Below, piece after piece: positions 24,572 to 35,789 of a DNA stretch of 64,000 nucleotides (position 1 is the first letter of the stretch; every line of letters begins with the position of its first letter). A model generated the notes under the pieces. It did not search any database. It was not told where the DNA came from and was given only the letters and a program-made list of their open reading frames with translations. Source of the DNA: Neckera pumila (taxonomy: Eukaryota > Streptophyta > Bryopsida > Hypnales > Neckeraceae). The stretch is from positions 42,451,413 through 42,515,412 of the forward strand of contig OZ018410.1 in NCBI GenBank assembly GCA_963969595.1, in the 5' to 3' direction. The position numbers were made by a program, and so were the translations under genes.

Positions 24572-24928
24572 CTAAAATTTCGAATTTATTCGGAAGCACA
24601 GGAGGTATTCAGCTACTCCACTCGTAAACATTTACATCCAAGCAGATGACGCAATCCACAAGGAAGAAAACCAGAGTGTACAATCGATCATCACCACGAT
24701 AAAAAAATTTGCTCCAGAAAAGAAGCCCTGGTAGATAGAGCAGTGACTCAGGACCTGAATATAAACAACCAAAAATATGAAACTCCATTCCCTATGGAAT
24801 CCAAAACTCAAGATTTAAAGTGATCTAGCAAAAACCGTGCACAGCACATAGCGGGTGCTTGGTTTCTTCAAGTAAAAAAAATGAGTACAGGCAAGCTTCA
24901 CAGCACTTTCTTTGCGCTCGGCTTCATT

Positions 24929-25540
24929 CTACTTCTCATTGCGCCTGCACCCACTCCTTCCACAATTTGTGATGTTTTCTTCAAATATGGACACAAGAAA
25001 CCTCTGGCCTGCAGATCAAGTCCCAAGAACATTATTTCGTTTGACACAAATATAATCAATAAGTTTGACTGCACACTGCAGACAAGGAGTTCATACACGA
25101 GTTCTTAGAATACATGAAATGCTCTAAATTTGAAACTTCTCACATGTGGTAGTATGCATGGTCTGTGATCACAAAAACAAACATATTTCACACGTTGACT
25201 ACAGGAACGCGCTTTACAAAAAACCTCCCATATTTTACAGCTATTGCCAAAAAATCCTGCGAACAATGCTAAAACGGATGAAAACATTTTGCTTGGGCAA
25301 AACTGTTGGTTCACATCGAAGGATCTTACCGAGGCCCAAGCAGAGCGGCACGGACGACCTACTCAGGTCATCGTTGTCTCGAGTGGCCTTATGAATAGAG
25401 GTCACCCCCAGACCCACAATAGTTGCATTGACACATCGAAGACTCTGATGGTGGTACCTGAAATCATATATACAAACATCATCTAAGAAGCGAAGTCTTT
25501 GATGCAGATACATCCTCATTTTGGGGGCAGTTACCATCAT
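24929..25540 (-). CDS. Possible two-exon small protein, 96 aa (tentative)
   Basis: I do not recognise this. Exons would be 25330-25540 and 24929-25008 with a 321-bp GT..AG intron (donor CTCG|GTAAGATCC, acceptor GATCTGCAG) and matching phase 1. The joined frame starts MMVTAPKMRMYLHQRLRFLD, includes VNATIVGLGVTSIHKATRD, and ends ENITNCGRSGCRRNEK. An in-frame TGA lies upstream of the ATG. A competing acceptor (TATGATTTCAG) at about 25460 could make the first part an internal exon. It may belong to the same transcript as the candidate at 25692-26211. Confidence 0.25.
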
Positions 25541-25691
25541 CAAAAAATTAAAGCGAATTTTATGTAGGTATCAAGAGCAAAAAGAAGAGAGAAAGTAATA
25601 AGATTATCAATGGGAAGAATTCACCTGCAAGTAATTAATCACGCCGTCGCTGCTCCGAAGTTGTTTCCTCAATTTTTGCACCATTGCATGT

Positions 25692-26211
25692 CTATCTGTC
25701 CGCCACCTGATACTCATCTGTATCATCTTCCAAATGACGACACAATTTGGTTGCTGGCTGAAAAGGCTCCGTTGGATAAGAACGATTAGATTCGAAGCTG
25801 CGAAGTCTGAATTGAGGTTGAAATGCAGACAAAGTCCCTGCATCATCCCCACAAGTTGTTGCTCGGGGGGCCTTCCAGGATAGCTGTGAGCCAGTGCCAT
25901 CTGTAAGAGCAGAAGAAGCCTGTTCTGATCAGAACGTCTAGTATGTTCATCTCACAGGCAGATTCTTCCAATTCATACATACAAAATATTCGACAATATT
26001 TGGCAGTAGTCGGCTCACAAATTTCACGCCTATCTAACAAGACATCAGATATCACAGAATTAACATTACATGAAGTAGGCCAAACCAATCTAACAAGACA
26101 ACCCTGGTTCTCATTCAAATGAAGCAGGGAAAAAACTGAAACCCTAAACCCTACATCCAATTCCAGTAACAAGGTACCAGGTGACAAATTATTGTCAAAT
26201 AGCTCCTTCAT
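25692..26211 (-). CDS. Possible two-exon protein, 154 aa, unrecognised (tentative)
   Basis: I do not recognise this family. Exons would be 25956-26211 and 25692-25900. The ATG is preceded by an in-frame TGA. The donor is TCTGCCT|GTGAGATG and the acceptor, CTTCTGCTCTTACAG, is strong; phase 1 joins with phase 1. The product begins MKELFDNNLSPGTLLLELDV, carries CLVRLVWPTSCNVNSVISDV, and ends in an acidic tail, CRHLEDDTDEYQVADR. No membrane segment or catalytic motif is seen. The main doubt is the 55-bp intron, short for a plant. The second exon also has another open frame beginning MALAHSYPGRPPEQQ right at the acceptor, so a different transcript is possible. The region is less AT-rich than its flanks, which supports a real gene here. 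Confidence 0.35.
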
Positions 26212-26416
26212 TCGACGAGCTCTTCATTGCGCGACCCCACCACAAACAACGACCACAAACAACGACAGTCAAAGTGTGAACGCAGAGGACATTAAGCGCC
26301 GAAGTGGTGAAGGTCTTACAAAAAACTCTGTCACAGTGGACGCTCTTCCCGAAAGTTTACAGTTTCAGTAAGTTACGGTAAACAAACCTCACGAAAAAAC
26401 TCCTAGCGCAGTCATT

Positions 26417-26422
26417 CACGTG
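26417..26422. promoter_or_regulatory. G-box (CACGTG)
   Basis: A palindromic CACGTG lies about 200 bp upstream of the candidate ATG at 26211. Such sites bind bHLH and bZIP factors in plants. A single hexamer is weak evidence. Confidence 0.25.
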
Positions 26423-26593
26423 TGAATACAGACGCGCCACAGTTGCGTAGCATTCTTAACAGAAATCCGTAGGTGTTTACTAAGCCCAAGTGGGAAGAGG
26501 CCTTTCTTGTGCTTCATTTCATTACTTGACATCACTAACAAAAGAATCCATCTTCACCCCTAAAATCCGGTCTCAAGTACAAGGCAATTCGAG

Positions 26594-26827
26594 TCACTTC
26601 TCAACCACAACATCAAAAGTATTGTAGCTAGTGGGGTGGCGCCAAAAGCAGTGAGCATGGGGATAGACGTAATATCGAGAACCTCTGCTGCAAGATGTTT
26701 CTATCCGAGACATCTTATACAAGAGACATCTACAGTAGGGGTTGCCTGAGTAGATTGCAGGGGTTCCCGATACTACATTCTTCCCGTGAGCATGTGCCAA
26801 AGCAGAAACTAAGCTTAAGAATAACAA
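26594..26827 (-). other. Cysteine-containing open frame with a hydrophobic start, no ATG (tentative)
   Basis: The minus-strand frame reads LLFLSLVSALAHAHGK, resembling the end of a secretion signal, then a short chain with GNPYCRCLLYK, ETSC and YPHAHC, ending VVVEK and TGA. No in-frame ATG precedes the hydrophobic run; a TAG lies about nine codons before it. It would need an upstream first exon. It sits just downstream of the 3' end of the 26960-29067 gene on the same strand. I do not recognise a peptide family. Confidence 0.2.
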
Positions 26828-26959
26828 TTCCGCTTGGTGAGCAGTAGGCTACTAGGCTTGGTCACAGAATCCCCACAATTGTCACAACTGTCGCTGGGCA
26901 GAAGGAACGCCTGTGCTCTTGGTGCTATTAAGGTAATCAATGGCAGGTACGCAGGCAGG

Positions 26960-29067
26960 CTACGCCCATCGCCCTCCGCCAGCAACTAACGTCAGCAGTC
27001 TCACAAAGGTGAGGGCGTACGGGACAACGAGAGACCAGCCCTTGTGATTGCTAGGGGAGTTTGTGATAGTGGGCAAGTGCGTGACGCCCAGAACCCATTG
27101 CAGGATGGCAGCCACCATAATGAGAGCTCGCATCAGAGTGGCAACCCAATGTGCTGCTGCCGCCACAACCTTGGCCCACGAGAGAGCGGACAACACCAGC
27201 AACAACAAGTCGACGAAGCCACACAGAAAAGTGAACACTCCATATCGGGGTGATGTCGTTCTGGAATGTTCCACTCGCCAGTAGTGGACGTTGACAGAGC
27301 TCGCCACAATCGCCACCAGACACGAGATTGCTGCAGCCCAGATTGGCACGCCCCTCAAGTAGCTGCTTCCTATCAAGTGGAACTGTGGCGTGATGGCGAT
27401 GATCGCGATCCAAACTAACACGAGCAGCGCTTCCAATGCGCTGGCTATCATCAGCCTGTGCTTCGGTAGCGACAGGCGACCATGGATCGGCTCCAGGGTC
27501 ACGACGATGAAGCGATCTTCTAGTGACATCGGACAACTGACTTTGCAGCAGAACGACGACAACGGGAGCTTGGTTTGTGTGGAATCGACCATGTACCCAC
27601 GCATGGCTCGCCTTGTGAGAAGAGCGCTGGAGAATGCATCCGTTCGGAATAAAATGACAAGCGCGCTGGACAAGAGGAACGCGCAGAGGCGCGATAGCCA
27701 CCATAGTGCTGGATCGAACTCGGTATCGCTGTGGACTGGGGTGTCCTCACCGACTAGGCCTTTGCGGTAGCAGACGGTGAAGGGATTCTCGTTTCCACGC
27801 TCTTCGTCATCTTTGACAGTGCTGGTCTCGGAGATCGTGGGTGCCCATGTCACGCTCTCTTCGTTTGCTGGCTCTACGAGCATTAGCCCAGTGTGTCCTT
27901 CGGCAGCGAAAAGGATGGAAGCGCCCTGAGCGAGCGCTCTCCTGCAACCAGGTCGGCGGTAATCCTCGGGACCTAGAGCGCCTTGAATGCCTGCGCCTGC
28001 GTCCTGGTAGTATGCACCGTTGGCGTTATGGCAATTGCGGCCGAAACAGGAACTGCAGATGAGGGCATCGTATGTGTCGTCGACGCGGAAGACTGTTCCA
28101 GGAGCCACGGTGGTCAAGTGCTTGCTCACACCGTCGATGCGTTCGAATTTTAAGCATTTGCACGCCACCAAACATGAACATTTTGTGATTACGGCCTTGG
28201 GATCACGTGGGGGAGGGCATAACCACGCCACAAGCAGCAATTCCGCCCTCTTGGCCGTCGTTGCTCCGTAGTATGAAAACATCTGATGTGCCCACGCTTC
28301 CGAATTCTCTTCCACCAGCATGAGCACTTGACTGAGCGAGTGTTGGTCGCCAACAGCTAAAGTCTTCACGCTCTCCTCTGATTCCCCTCCCAATAACGTC
28401 AATAAGTCTCTTGTGTTCGTCTCCGCGTCCAACCTCCGCCGCATTATTGTCGTTACGAGCGCCGTGACGAGGCCCAAAGCCGTGAGACCGGCGTCCAAGA
28501 AATTGGCCGTGTCCGCAAGAAGAAGATTGGATTCCTGAGCGCGGACTAGCGGTACCCTGCACCCCAATGCTATCACCAACCATCCTCGCACTCCAAGTAT
28601 CCTGCAGCATCGAGGGATAGGAATATGTATTATCATGAGTGAATATATAAAACGCGGTGGCAATGGAACCGCCCTTAAATCGGTGGAAGCAACTTCAAGA
28701 ACAAGAATTTCAGGTAGACCCTTGTGAAAAGGGACTTTGCTTCAATCTGGAATTTTGACCCATGTGAAAAGAAATTGCACCTAAAATTGCATCAGCTGCA
28801 ACCCTAAACTCTAAACCCATAAATAAATAATCCTCCTGGCTCATGCACACGTATGTAGATGATCAATCGAACAACAGGAAAGAACTTACAAAACTAACTA
28901 AAGGAGAAGAATGAATGATCCATTGGAGTGCTTGGAAACACAAAGAAAGTGCAGATCGCAGAAGTGTCAAACCTGTGAAAGTCGTGCGGCGGAGATGCTG
29001 GAGCTGATCCGAAGAGATTGAAGAACGAGGCTGTCGTTTGGGAGAAGAGTTCACAGCCAGCAGCCAT
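26960..29067 (-). CDS. Unrecognised multi-pass membrane protein, two exons, 578 aa
   Basis: Exons are 28973-29067 and 26960-28601. Donor TTTCACAG|GTTTGA and acceptor ATGCTGCAG|G join in phase 2 to give ..PPHDFHRILGVRGW... The first ATG follows an in-frame TGA upstream. I do not recognise the family. Visible features: hydrophobic stretches near residues 61-85, 332-350, 416-435, 449-468, 485-507, 518-537 and 556-574, suggesting about seven membrane spans with most at the C-terminal end. Between the first and second is a long soluble part with clustered cysteines (CSCLVACKC near 173-181; CSSCFGRNC near 214-222), possibly metal-binding or disulphide-linked. Then comes an acidic stretch (KDDEERGNE). 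Exon 2 is much richer in G and C than its surroundings and is long and uninterrupted, so coding status is convincing. The start could shift if another 5' exon exists. Confidence 0.75.
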
Positions 29068-29485
29068 CTCAGCTAATTCCGCTGCAAGCAAGGCTTGCGG
29101 ACATTGGAGAGCACCGCTTGGCGAAACCAAAACACGAAGGCTACACGATCAACAGGTCGTCTTGCAAGCATCTGAAGCAGGATTGTAAGCCTGGTGCACG
29201 CGTTTGAACGTGCGTGATTGCTGTATAGTATTATCGATCTTTCTATAACCTATATCTTCGCATCCTCAAACATCGGTGTCCGTTTGCGCCAATTTGATTC
29301 CGTACAGACTCTGTAGTCGGTAGGAAAGCTTTTGAATTTGGTGCAATTGCTGACTTGAAGTGATTGGTCTCATGATTGATTTTTTTAACCCTGTACGGTA
29401 GAACCTCTTTAAACTAATGAGTCCTGGATCGGTTTCAAATGGTCTGACAAGATTACATTAGGGAGGTTTATTAGCTTAGGGCATC
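29068..29485. other. Upstream flank of the membrane-protein gene
   Basis: This is the probable 5' UTR and promoter side of the minus-strand gene ending at 29067. No TATA box or other element can be assigned with confidence. Confidence 0.3.
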
Positions 29486-29661
29486 CTAAGGGACACTTTA
29501 CACCAAGAGGCTGGGTCATTCCCCTTGAGGCCAATTGCACAAATTTCAGCCTTTTGTCCAATCACAAGTGAAGATCTCAACCCTTTGTCCAATCACAAGT
29601 GAGGATTTCGAGTCTCGACACAGGAAATTGGCCCGGCCTCTTGGTGTAAAGCGTCCCTTAG
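29486..29661. mobile_element. CTAAGGGAC MITE (176 bp)
   Basis: Terminal repeats of 26 bp, CTAAGGGACACTTTACACCA.. and its inverse, differ at one or two bases. The interior holds a direct repeat of 'ttgtccaatcacaagtga', each copy with a CCAAT word. Confidence 0.85.
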
Positions 29662-31414
29662 TCAACCACGGTATATTGGCCCACATGGTATATTTTTAAA
29701 TTTTGAATGGTGTATAATTAGAACTTGAAATTTGTATCATTGGAAGCGCATCAAAAGCACTTTGAGTAGGTGCAAGAAATTCAAATTTGGACATTGGACA
29801 ACCACTTCAAAAGCAAGATTCAAGTTACAAATTATAGAGTGTCTTAACAAATCACAGTTACCAAAACAAGATTTGGCCATTGAAACTTTTAAAAGGGGCC
29901 TCTTTTAGAGTGTCAATGGCCATGTCTTGCTATGGTAACCGTGATTTGCTAGGACACAATATTCCCCAAAATAGGGAAAATATATCACTTTTTCAATTAA
30001 AATCTCCTAAACCAAAATGTATGAGAAGTTAACAAAATTGACTTTTAAATATAAATTGACTTAAATTTTTTTGAAAAATAAGGGATACAATGACGATCTA
30101 AAATTTTACAAGTAGCTTTTTTGGTTTTGGCATTGGATTCATAATTCAAAAGTTATGGCCTTAGACAAAGACCAATTTTTAAAAACGCTACAATAACAGT
30201 CGGTCTTTCTTGCAATCACCCAAAGGTCAAAATTATATTTTATTATATTTTCATAAAAATATACTGCAGTTGTGGGTGTTGTAGGTGTTGTGGGAAATGT
30301 ACAATACATGAAGACACACATCATACTACTAAAATGACAACGACCTCTATATTATCACAATTCAATTTTGAATAATATCATAGAAATTTGGTTGCTTTTG
30401 TAATAGCCACAAGATACTTTCTACTATATATTATGTATTCTTTTCGTTAAATATTTGAAAATCAAATGTATACTTCTAAAAAGATTTCAAAGAAACTTTT
30501 CAAACAACAAAACTATAGATAAACTCCATGTCTTTTTAAAATGTGATATTAAAAAATAAAAAGGCACCAACCGCTAGCATTGTTCTACATATTCAAATGT
30601 GAAGATTCTACTTACATTATTCACTTGATTAATTTATTCTTATTGCAATGTTTTCATCTTTGCAAAGGTTATTTTGTAAAAATTATGATATAAAGATTTT
30701 CTTTAGTTACTTTATATTCCACTATATAAATTTTTTAAAAAGAATATTGTGTGAGGATGTCAATATTTTCATTTAAAGATTATACATACTTTGTTTATCT
30801 ACATTCTATTACATGAAAAATTGATGAAAGTAACATATTTAATGCGTAGCAAAGCAAGCGCCAATCACTAGTATTGTATAAAACAACAGTCATGACATGA
30901 ACTTGTTTGGCTTCATTTCATAGCTAATGTCTTATAGCATCATGATTCCATGGCCATGTCAGGGCTTCATTTTATTCTTTTTGTCGTTTGGCCTCATAAT
31001 TCCATGGCCAAGTTGTGTCTAAGTGACTCTTCACACCCTACATTGGTCAAAATATAAATAAATATATCACCATTAGTTGATGACGCAGTACGCTAAATCC
31101 ATCCTACAAAAATAGGCCATGCAAAGCAAATTTATCCCCGGAAAAAACACAAGATTTTTTTATTTTGCATATGATACAAGGGCCTTTATATTTGCAAATC
31201 AAAGGCCCCAAATTAGCTAGGAGAAGTAGAAAACATAGAATTAATGCAATACAAAATAGGGGGCTTTTTTTTTACAGTTACCATGCATTGGCATTGGATG
31301 GTCCACTTTGTGGGATGGATTTAGCGTCTTGCATTGATGAATACAAGAGAATTGTTGATAACTTTATGTTCTTAGGACTTTTTCAACAATTGTCAAGTGA
31401 CTAACTTTATGGCA
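29662..31414. other. AT-rich intergenic region with a foldback and a dispersed repeat
   Basis: An imperfect inverted repeat at about 29848-29952 pairs 'aaatcacagttaccaaaaca' with 'gctatggtaaccgtgattt'-like sequence across a short loop. About 30880-31090 is a dispersed repeat ('tagctaatgtcttatagcat', 'tcttcacaccctacattgg') whose second copy is split around the nest at 39558-42047. A plus-strand frame at 31165-31404 has no recognisable features. Confidence 0.5.
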
Positions 31415-31743
31415 AATTTCGTTAAAATGGCGGTATTCCCAGTGCCATACTTTCCTAAGTTTCCTTGTGCCATATTCCCTATGCCATTTTTTCAGACCGT
31501 CCGTTATGAACATCTAGAACAGGTATAGATTCCAAACATCTAAGATTGTTGTAGATTTTAAACATCTAGAAACTGTATAGATTTCAGACTGACCGTTCTA
31601 AAAAATCTAGGATTGGTATAGATTTTAGATATCTAGAATATGCGTAGATTTTCAGAATGTACCACAACTATAGATTTCAGAACTGCCGTTCTGAACTGAA
31701 ATAACTTGCCAATGTAATGGAATGCCGCCATTTTAACGAAATT
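31415..31743. mobile_element. AATTTCGTTAAAATGGCGG MITE (329 bp)
   Basis: The ends AATTTCGTTAAAATGGCGGT and the inverse form 25-bp terminal repeats with one mismatch. The interior repeats 'tagatttca'/'tagattttag' words. A shorter relative is at 52778-52966. Confidence 0.85.
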
Positions 31744-32238
31744 CACCATCTTTCAACACACTACAATGAGAAAACATGGGCTTACAATATTTCACCTATT
31801 TCAAACAATGTTCAGCGTATTAATAACATATGTGCAATTGAGTGATGGTGGAAGAAGGTTATTTTCTCTAATAAGGGAATAGAAATAATGACAATTGCAC
31901 TATTTTTGGTTAATTTTTCATCAAGTTTGGAATGAGTAAAAACTAAAGAAGTATAGATTACAATCTAACTTGTTTTTGATAAATAGGCAAACCTATTTTT
32001 GAGAAGTGTAAAACTAAAAATGGATTATTCCTACTTGTTTTTAAAAATAAATACCACTTGCTTGCTTGTTAAATTAATAGTTCTTTTCTCTTACATGTTT
32101 GCTTGTTAGATTTATATTTGTTTTTTCTTACTTGTTTGGTTGTTAAATAAATAAGTACTAAGTTGTTAGAATATGTCATAATTATGAATATATCAAGGTG
32201 GATTTACTAATAAATGGTTGTCTTCTTTTATAATTTAG

Positions 32239-32659
32239 ATGCACTGGAGCTTTTGGGGCTTATCGACACCCATTATGCCATGGTAGCAAGCTATGAGAGC
32301 CGGCTTGCTACCCTAGATGCGGAGGTATTGAGGTTTCTTAAAATTTTCATCCATGCTCTTCTTGATTTTGGGCGGGCCGGCAATGCGGAGCGTAGACTTG
32401 AATCTCATTTAGAGTCTCAAGTCTTCTTCATGTCTACAGTGTACTTTACACCAAGGCAAATGGACACTGTTCTTGCCTTCCCGAGCAAGAAAGGTCTACC
32501 CTTACAAGAAGTCTTGGAGGCGAAATTTGAGGATGGAAAAGAAGTGTGTTCTACCTATGCATTGGCACCAATTCTAATGACGCACTTCAATGTCCAAAAA
32601 GGCTTCAAACACTCCAAAGAGCACCAAGATTACTACAAAGCCTTTTGCAAGGTTTGGAG
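32239..32659 (+). CDS. Orphan coding-like exon, about 140 codons, unrecognised
   Basis: I do not recognise the family. The frame is open for 421 bp between an acceptor (TTATAATTTAG|AT) and a strong donor (TTTGGAG|GTATGT), phase 1 in and phase 2 out. The peptide reads like a folded helical protein: DALELLGLIDTHYAMVASY, LATLDAEVLRFLKIF, then VLAFPSKKGLPLQEVLEAKF. The next acceptor (TGATGTGACAG at about 32800) would add only RKRR and a stop inside a tandem-repeat array. No 5' exon or start was found. GC content is clearly above the flanks. It may be an exon of a gene with distant partners or the remnant of a captured gene. Confidence 0.4.
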
Positions 32660-32789
32660 GTATGTTTTATATTTTATGTAGTAATTATTAGTATTATTAC
32701 TAAATTTAATATGTATCAAAATATATCAATCACTTCATGTGTTCTTTGAATGTATTATGCATTTTTAAATTTGTCTTTTGGTGCATTTT

Positions 32790-33450
32790 GATGTGACAGA
32801 AAGAGGAGGTAAATTTTGTAAGTTTAAATTCCGGGTGATGTCTGGGCGAAGTTGTATATGGACCTGAATCCAAGCTGTGCCAATAAATGAAAGTTGCTGG
32901 GAGAAGTTTGTGCAATGTCTTGTAGACTGATCCAAGCAACCAATCCATAGCAATTTCACTTCTTTGACAGAAGGAGGAGGTGATCACTGTCAAGAAGTTT
33001 CAATTCCGGGTATTGTGTGGGCGAAGTTGTATATGGGCCTGAATCAAAGCTGTGCCAATAAATAAAAGTTGCTGGCCTGCTGGGAGTAGTACTGAGTCTC
33101 TTGTAGACTGGTTCAAGGGTGATGCATGCAACCAATCCATGGCAATTTGGAGTGATGTCGCTTCTTCGACAGATGTCCAGAGTTATATCGAAGTTATGCC
33201 ACAGTCACCTGTGAAATAAAGTTGCTGGGACTCTGGAAAATGCTTGGACTAATTGTACAGTGTCTCTAGACTAGTCCAAGGGCGATGCATGCAACCAATC
33301 AATGGCTTTGGACTCATGTCACTTCTTAGACACTCAGATGAAGTTGGATCAGAGTTCAGTTTATGCCAAATCTCTGAATGAAACCTGCTGGGACTTTGGG
33401 AGATGTTTGGACTATTTGTACAGTGTCTGTGGATTGGTTTCTTTTCAGAA
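32790..33450. repeat. Degenerate ~160-195-bp tandem array, about four copies
   Basis: Marker phrases recur: 'accaatccatggcaattt' at 32939, 33131 and 33294, 'cgaagttgtatatggg' at about 32847 and 33013, 'gctgtgccaataaat' at about 32874 and 33049, and 'tgtacagtgtct' near 33254 and 33417. The units lose similarity toward the right. Confidence 0.75.
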
Positions 33451-33669
33451 TTAATGACTAGTCTCTTTACAAAAACAGCAAAAAAAAACAGACTGATGAG
33501 GAACACAAACACAGTAACGCAACACCAAACAAACAGCCTGGGATGACCTCAGAGTATTAACCTTCACCAAACATTGACGAACCTGACAGACAGTTTTGGG
33601 GTCCTTGCCCTCTGCAGATTAGTAAGTTCAGAATAGTCTGGCTGCTCAAAAAAAGCATGCGCTACTTAC

Positions 33670-33848
33670 AAAAAAATCGACAAACAGGACGCAGCAACAG
33701 CAAGCAAAACTCCCTTTCTTGTCAGCTGAACAGGACCCAACTTAAGAAGCACATATTTGTAACCACCCAGAGCAGCAGGAAGTTTTGGTAAGCCCTCTGC
33801 CAAGGGCAAAGGTCTCCGTGCCTGCATCACTGGCGGTACTACAGCCAT
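33670..33848 (-). CDS. Candidate first coding exon of an unrecognised minus-strand gene
   Basis: The ATG at 33848 follows an in-frame TAG. The frame runs 59 codons to a perfect donor (TTTTTTT|GTAAGT, phase 2). The peptide contains MAVVPPVMQARRPLPLAEGL, GGYKYVLLKLGPVQLTRKG and then a hydrophobic run VLLAVAASCLSIF, which could start a membrane helix. Codon use is GC-richer than the flanks. No second exon could be placed; the downstream minus-strand sequence is the tandem array at 32790-33450. It could be a truncated gene. Confidence 0.3.
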
Positions 33849-34778
33849 GCGCACATGAGGCTAACGGGGGCGTGCAATGTTGCAGGTGAGGGTGCGGAAA
33901 CGCGGGTTTGCTCTCACTGAGCCCTCATAGGCGAGGCGAACAAAATATGAGGCTTGCCTCCTCATGGTTTTTTTATTGCGTGTTTTACCTGGGGGTGAAG
34001 AAAGCAACGCCAAACTTAGTATGTCTTTTCATCTCTCCATCTCCTTCCTTGTCTCATTCTTCGGCAACCTTCTCGTTTGTGTCTTTTGGCATAGACAAGT
34101 TTTGTATTTTTTCACGTGAGCTCGTTACCAAAAGGCGGAAAAGCGATTTCCACAAACCTTCGGGGTGGGGGCCCACCTGTTCAATTTGGACGTCTAACCA
34201 AGCCCTCAGAGCGAATTGCCATTGGGGGGCTGGAGGGGTCCAGAACTCCAAGCCTAGACCTCCGGCCTCCAACTCTGTGAAACTGGAGAACATAACTGGA
34301 CCTTCTGGACTCATGGTTGGAGCTTTCTTTTCCAACTGTACCCTTCTTGAAGATTTCAGTGTTTTTTCAAAGTTCTGCCCATGGTAACCTGGATGGGCCT
34401 CCAATTCTGGCCCCCAATGGCAACTGGCTCTCACAAGTGATCATGTGTGCAGCCCTACACATAACATTACTAATACATAACATTACTAATACATAACATT
34501 ACTAACACATAACATTACTAATAGGGACGATCCCTTCCCCTTTGGAGGAGGAATCATTCCTCCCTATATACCTGGAATGCAATATAGTTTAAATCTAAAC
34601 AATGTAATTGGCTCATAGTGATCAAAGTTATGACTTGAGGGAAGCAAGCCATTGGCAGAGGGTATTGATCTACCACATGGCAATTCATAAGTCGAGCCAG
34701 CAACTGGCTACAATGTGTGAGGAAATGTTTTGGGGTTCCACATCTGATGGGAGCAGAAGGGAACCCCCCCTGTGTTGG
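33849..34778. other. Intergenic region with a weak inverted repeat
   Basis: 'gaattgccattggggggc' near 34212 and 'ggcccccaatggcaactgg' near 34411 form a weak inverted repeat about 200 bp apart, which explains open frames on both strands over 33908-34434. No gene is supported. Confidence 0.4.
34459..34522. repeat. 16-bp repeat, four tandem copies
   Basis: ACATAACATTACTAAT is repeated at 34459, 34475, 34491 and 34507; the third copy has one C for T change. Near-identity suggests recent expansion. Confidence 0.95.
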
Positions 34779-35520
34779 TTAACCCTGGAATGCCACGGGC
34801 ACCATTCCGTGGCATTTTGATGACAATATTGTTGAGCCAAGAGAGTTCAAAAGCATTTTTTCATCCTCCTTTTCCTTGTTGACCTTTCACATGAGGTTAT
34901 GAAGAGTATCTAATTGAGTTTGTACTCTTTCCAATTTTTGTCTTCATGGAAATGAGAAGCTATTAATAAAACGGATCACAAATTATGTTATTTTAGAGTA
35001 TTTTGGGAAGTTGTTGCTCCTTGCTTTAAATCTTAAATTTCTCCACAAAAATGATATTTTTTGAGTTTGAGCCCAACTAACAAAATGAAGGTCATCTACT
35101 CTAGTTTCTACTCCAATTTGAATTTTGAAAAAATTCCTAATATTGCATATTTTATTGCAATTTGAACATTGGGTGTATTTTCAATGTCTATTATTTTCTA
35201 ATTATAGAATGACACGGAAATTGAGTTTACACCATGATGTTTGTCATTGTGATATACACTTATGGTGAAATTTTCAGATTTTTTGAAAAAAAATTCTATT
35301 TAATATGATTTTCTTCACTTTTTCTTCAAAAATTCTTTAAAAAATTAATTTTTCACAAAAAAATCTAAATTTTTTTTGAAGTAAAGAAGACATATACTTT
35401 CATCTTTGAAAAATAAAAATAAATTTTTTCATACATATCTAGTTGCAAATTGGTAGCAAATTGAGTGATGGATAGTGAAGTTTGAAATCAATGGTCATGG
35501 GTCCGTCATTTAGGGGTTAA
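34779..35520. mobile_element. TTAACCC-type element, third subfamily (742 bp)
   Basis: The left end is TTAACCCTGGAATGCCACGG and the right end is GTCATTTAGGGGTTAA. The interior ('atagaatgacacggaaattg', 'catatctagttgcaaattgg'-like words) is shared with 62645-63388 and more distantly with about 49070-49555. It ends just before the duplicated TIR locus begins. Confidence 0.65.
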
Positions 35521-35539
35521 TAATATTATGCACCCCTAC

Positions 35540-35789
35540 CTCCGTTCCTAAGGGACAGATTCACGGAGTGAGACATGAAAGTGTCTTTTAATTTATGTGT
35601 TGCAGTTGATGAAGCATTCCGTCCGAGTTAGTTCTTGACTTTTGAACCCACTCGCAGTTTCGCGGCAGCAAGAAATTCACTGAGTGAGAGAAGAAAATGT
35701 TAAGTCGCAGCAAGCGCGTAACTGAACATCGACAGCATTTGCAAGTGGGACAACAAACGTGGTGGTGCTCAGCCTGTCGGTACTTAACT
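35540..35789 (+). other. Left edge of the duplicated TIR locus
   Basis: From about 35600 the sequence matches 42440 onward: 'gatgaagcattccgtc', 'gaacccactcgcagtttcg', 'cagcaagcgcgtaactgaac'. This marks the start of the block shared by the two TIR loci. It is probably promoter-side DNA. Confidence 0.7.

Noticed and set aside
27051..28610. Other open frames on both strands in the membrane-protein exon
   Set aside because: Shadows of the GC-rich 547-codon exon; they lack its regular hydrophobic segments.
34054..34434. 126-codon minus-strand frame and an overlapping 159-codon plus frame
   Set aside because: Both cross a weak inverted repeat and lack domains; mutual overlap argues for composition, not genes.
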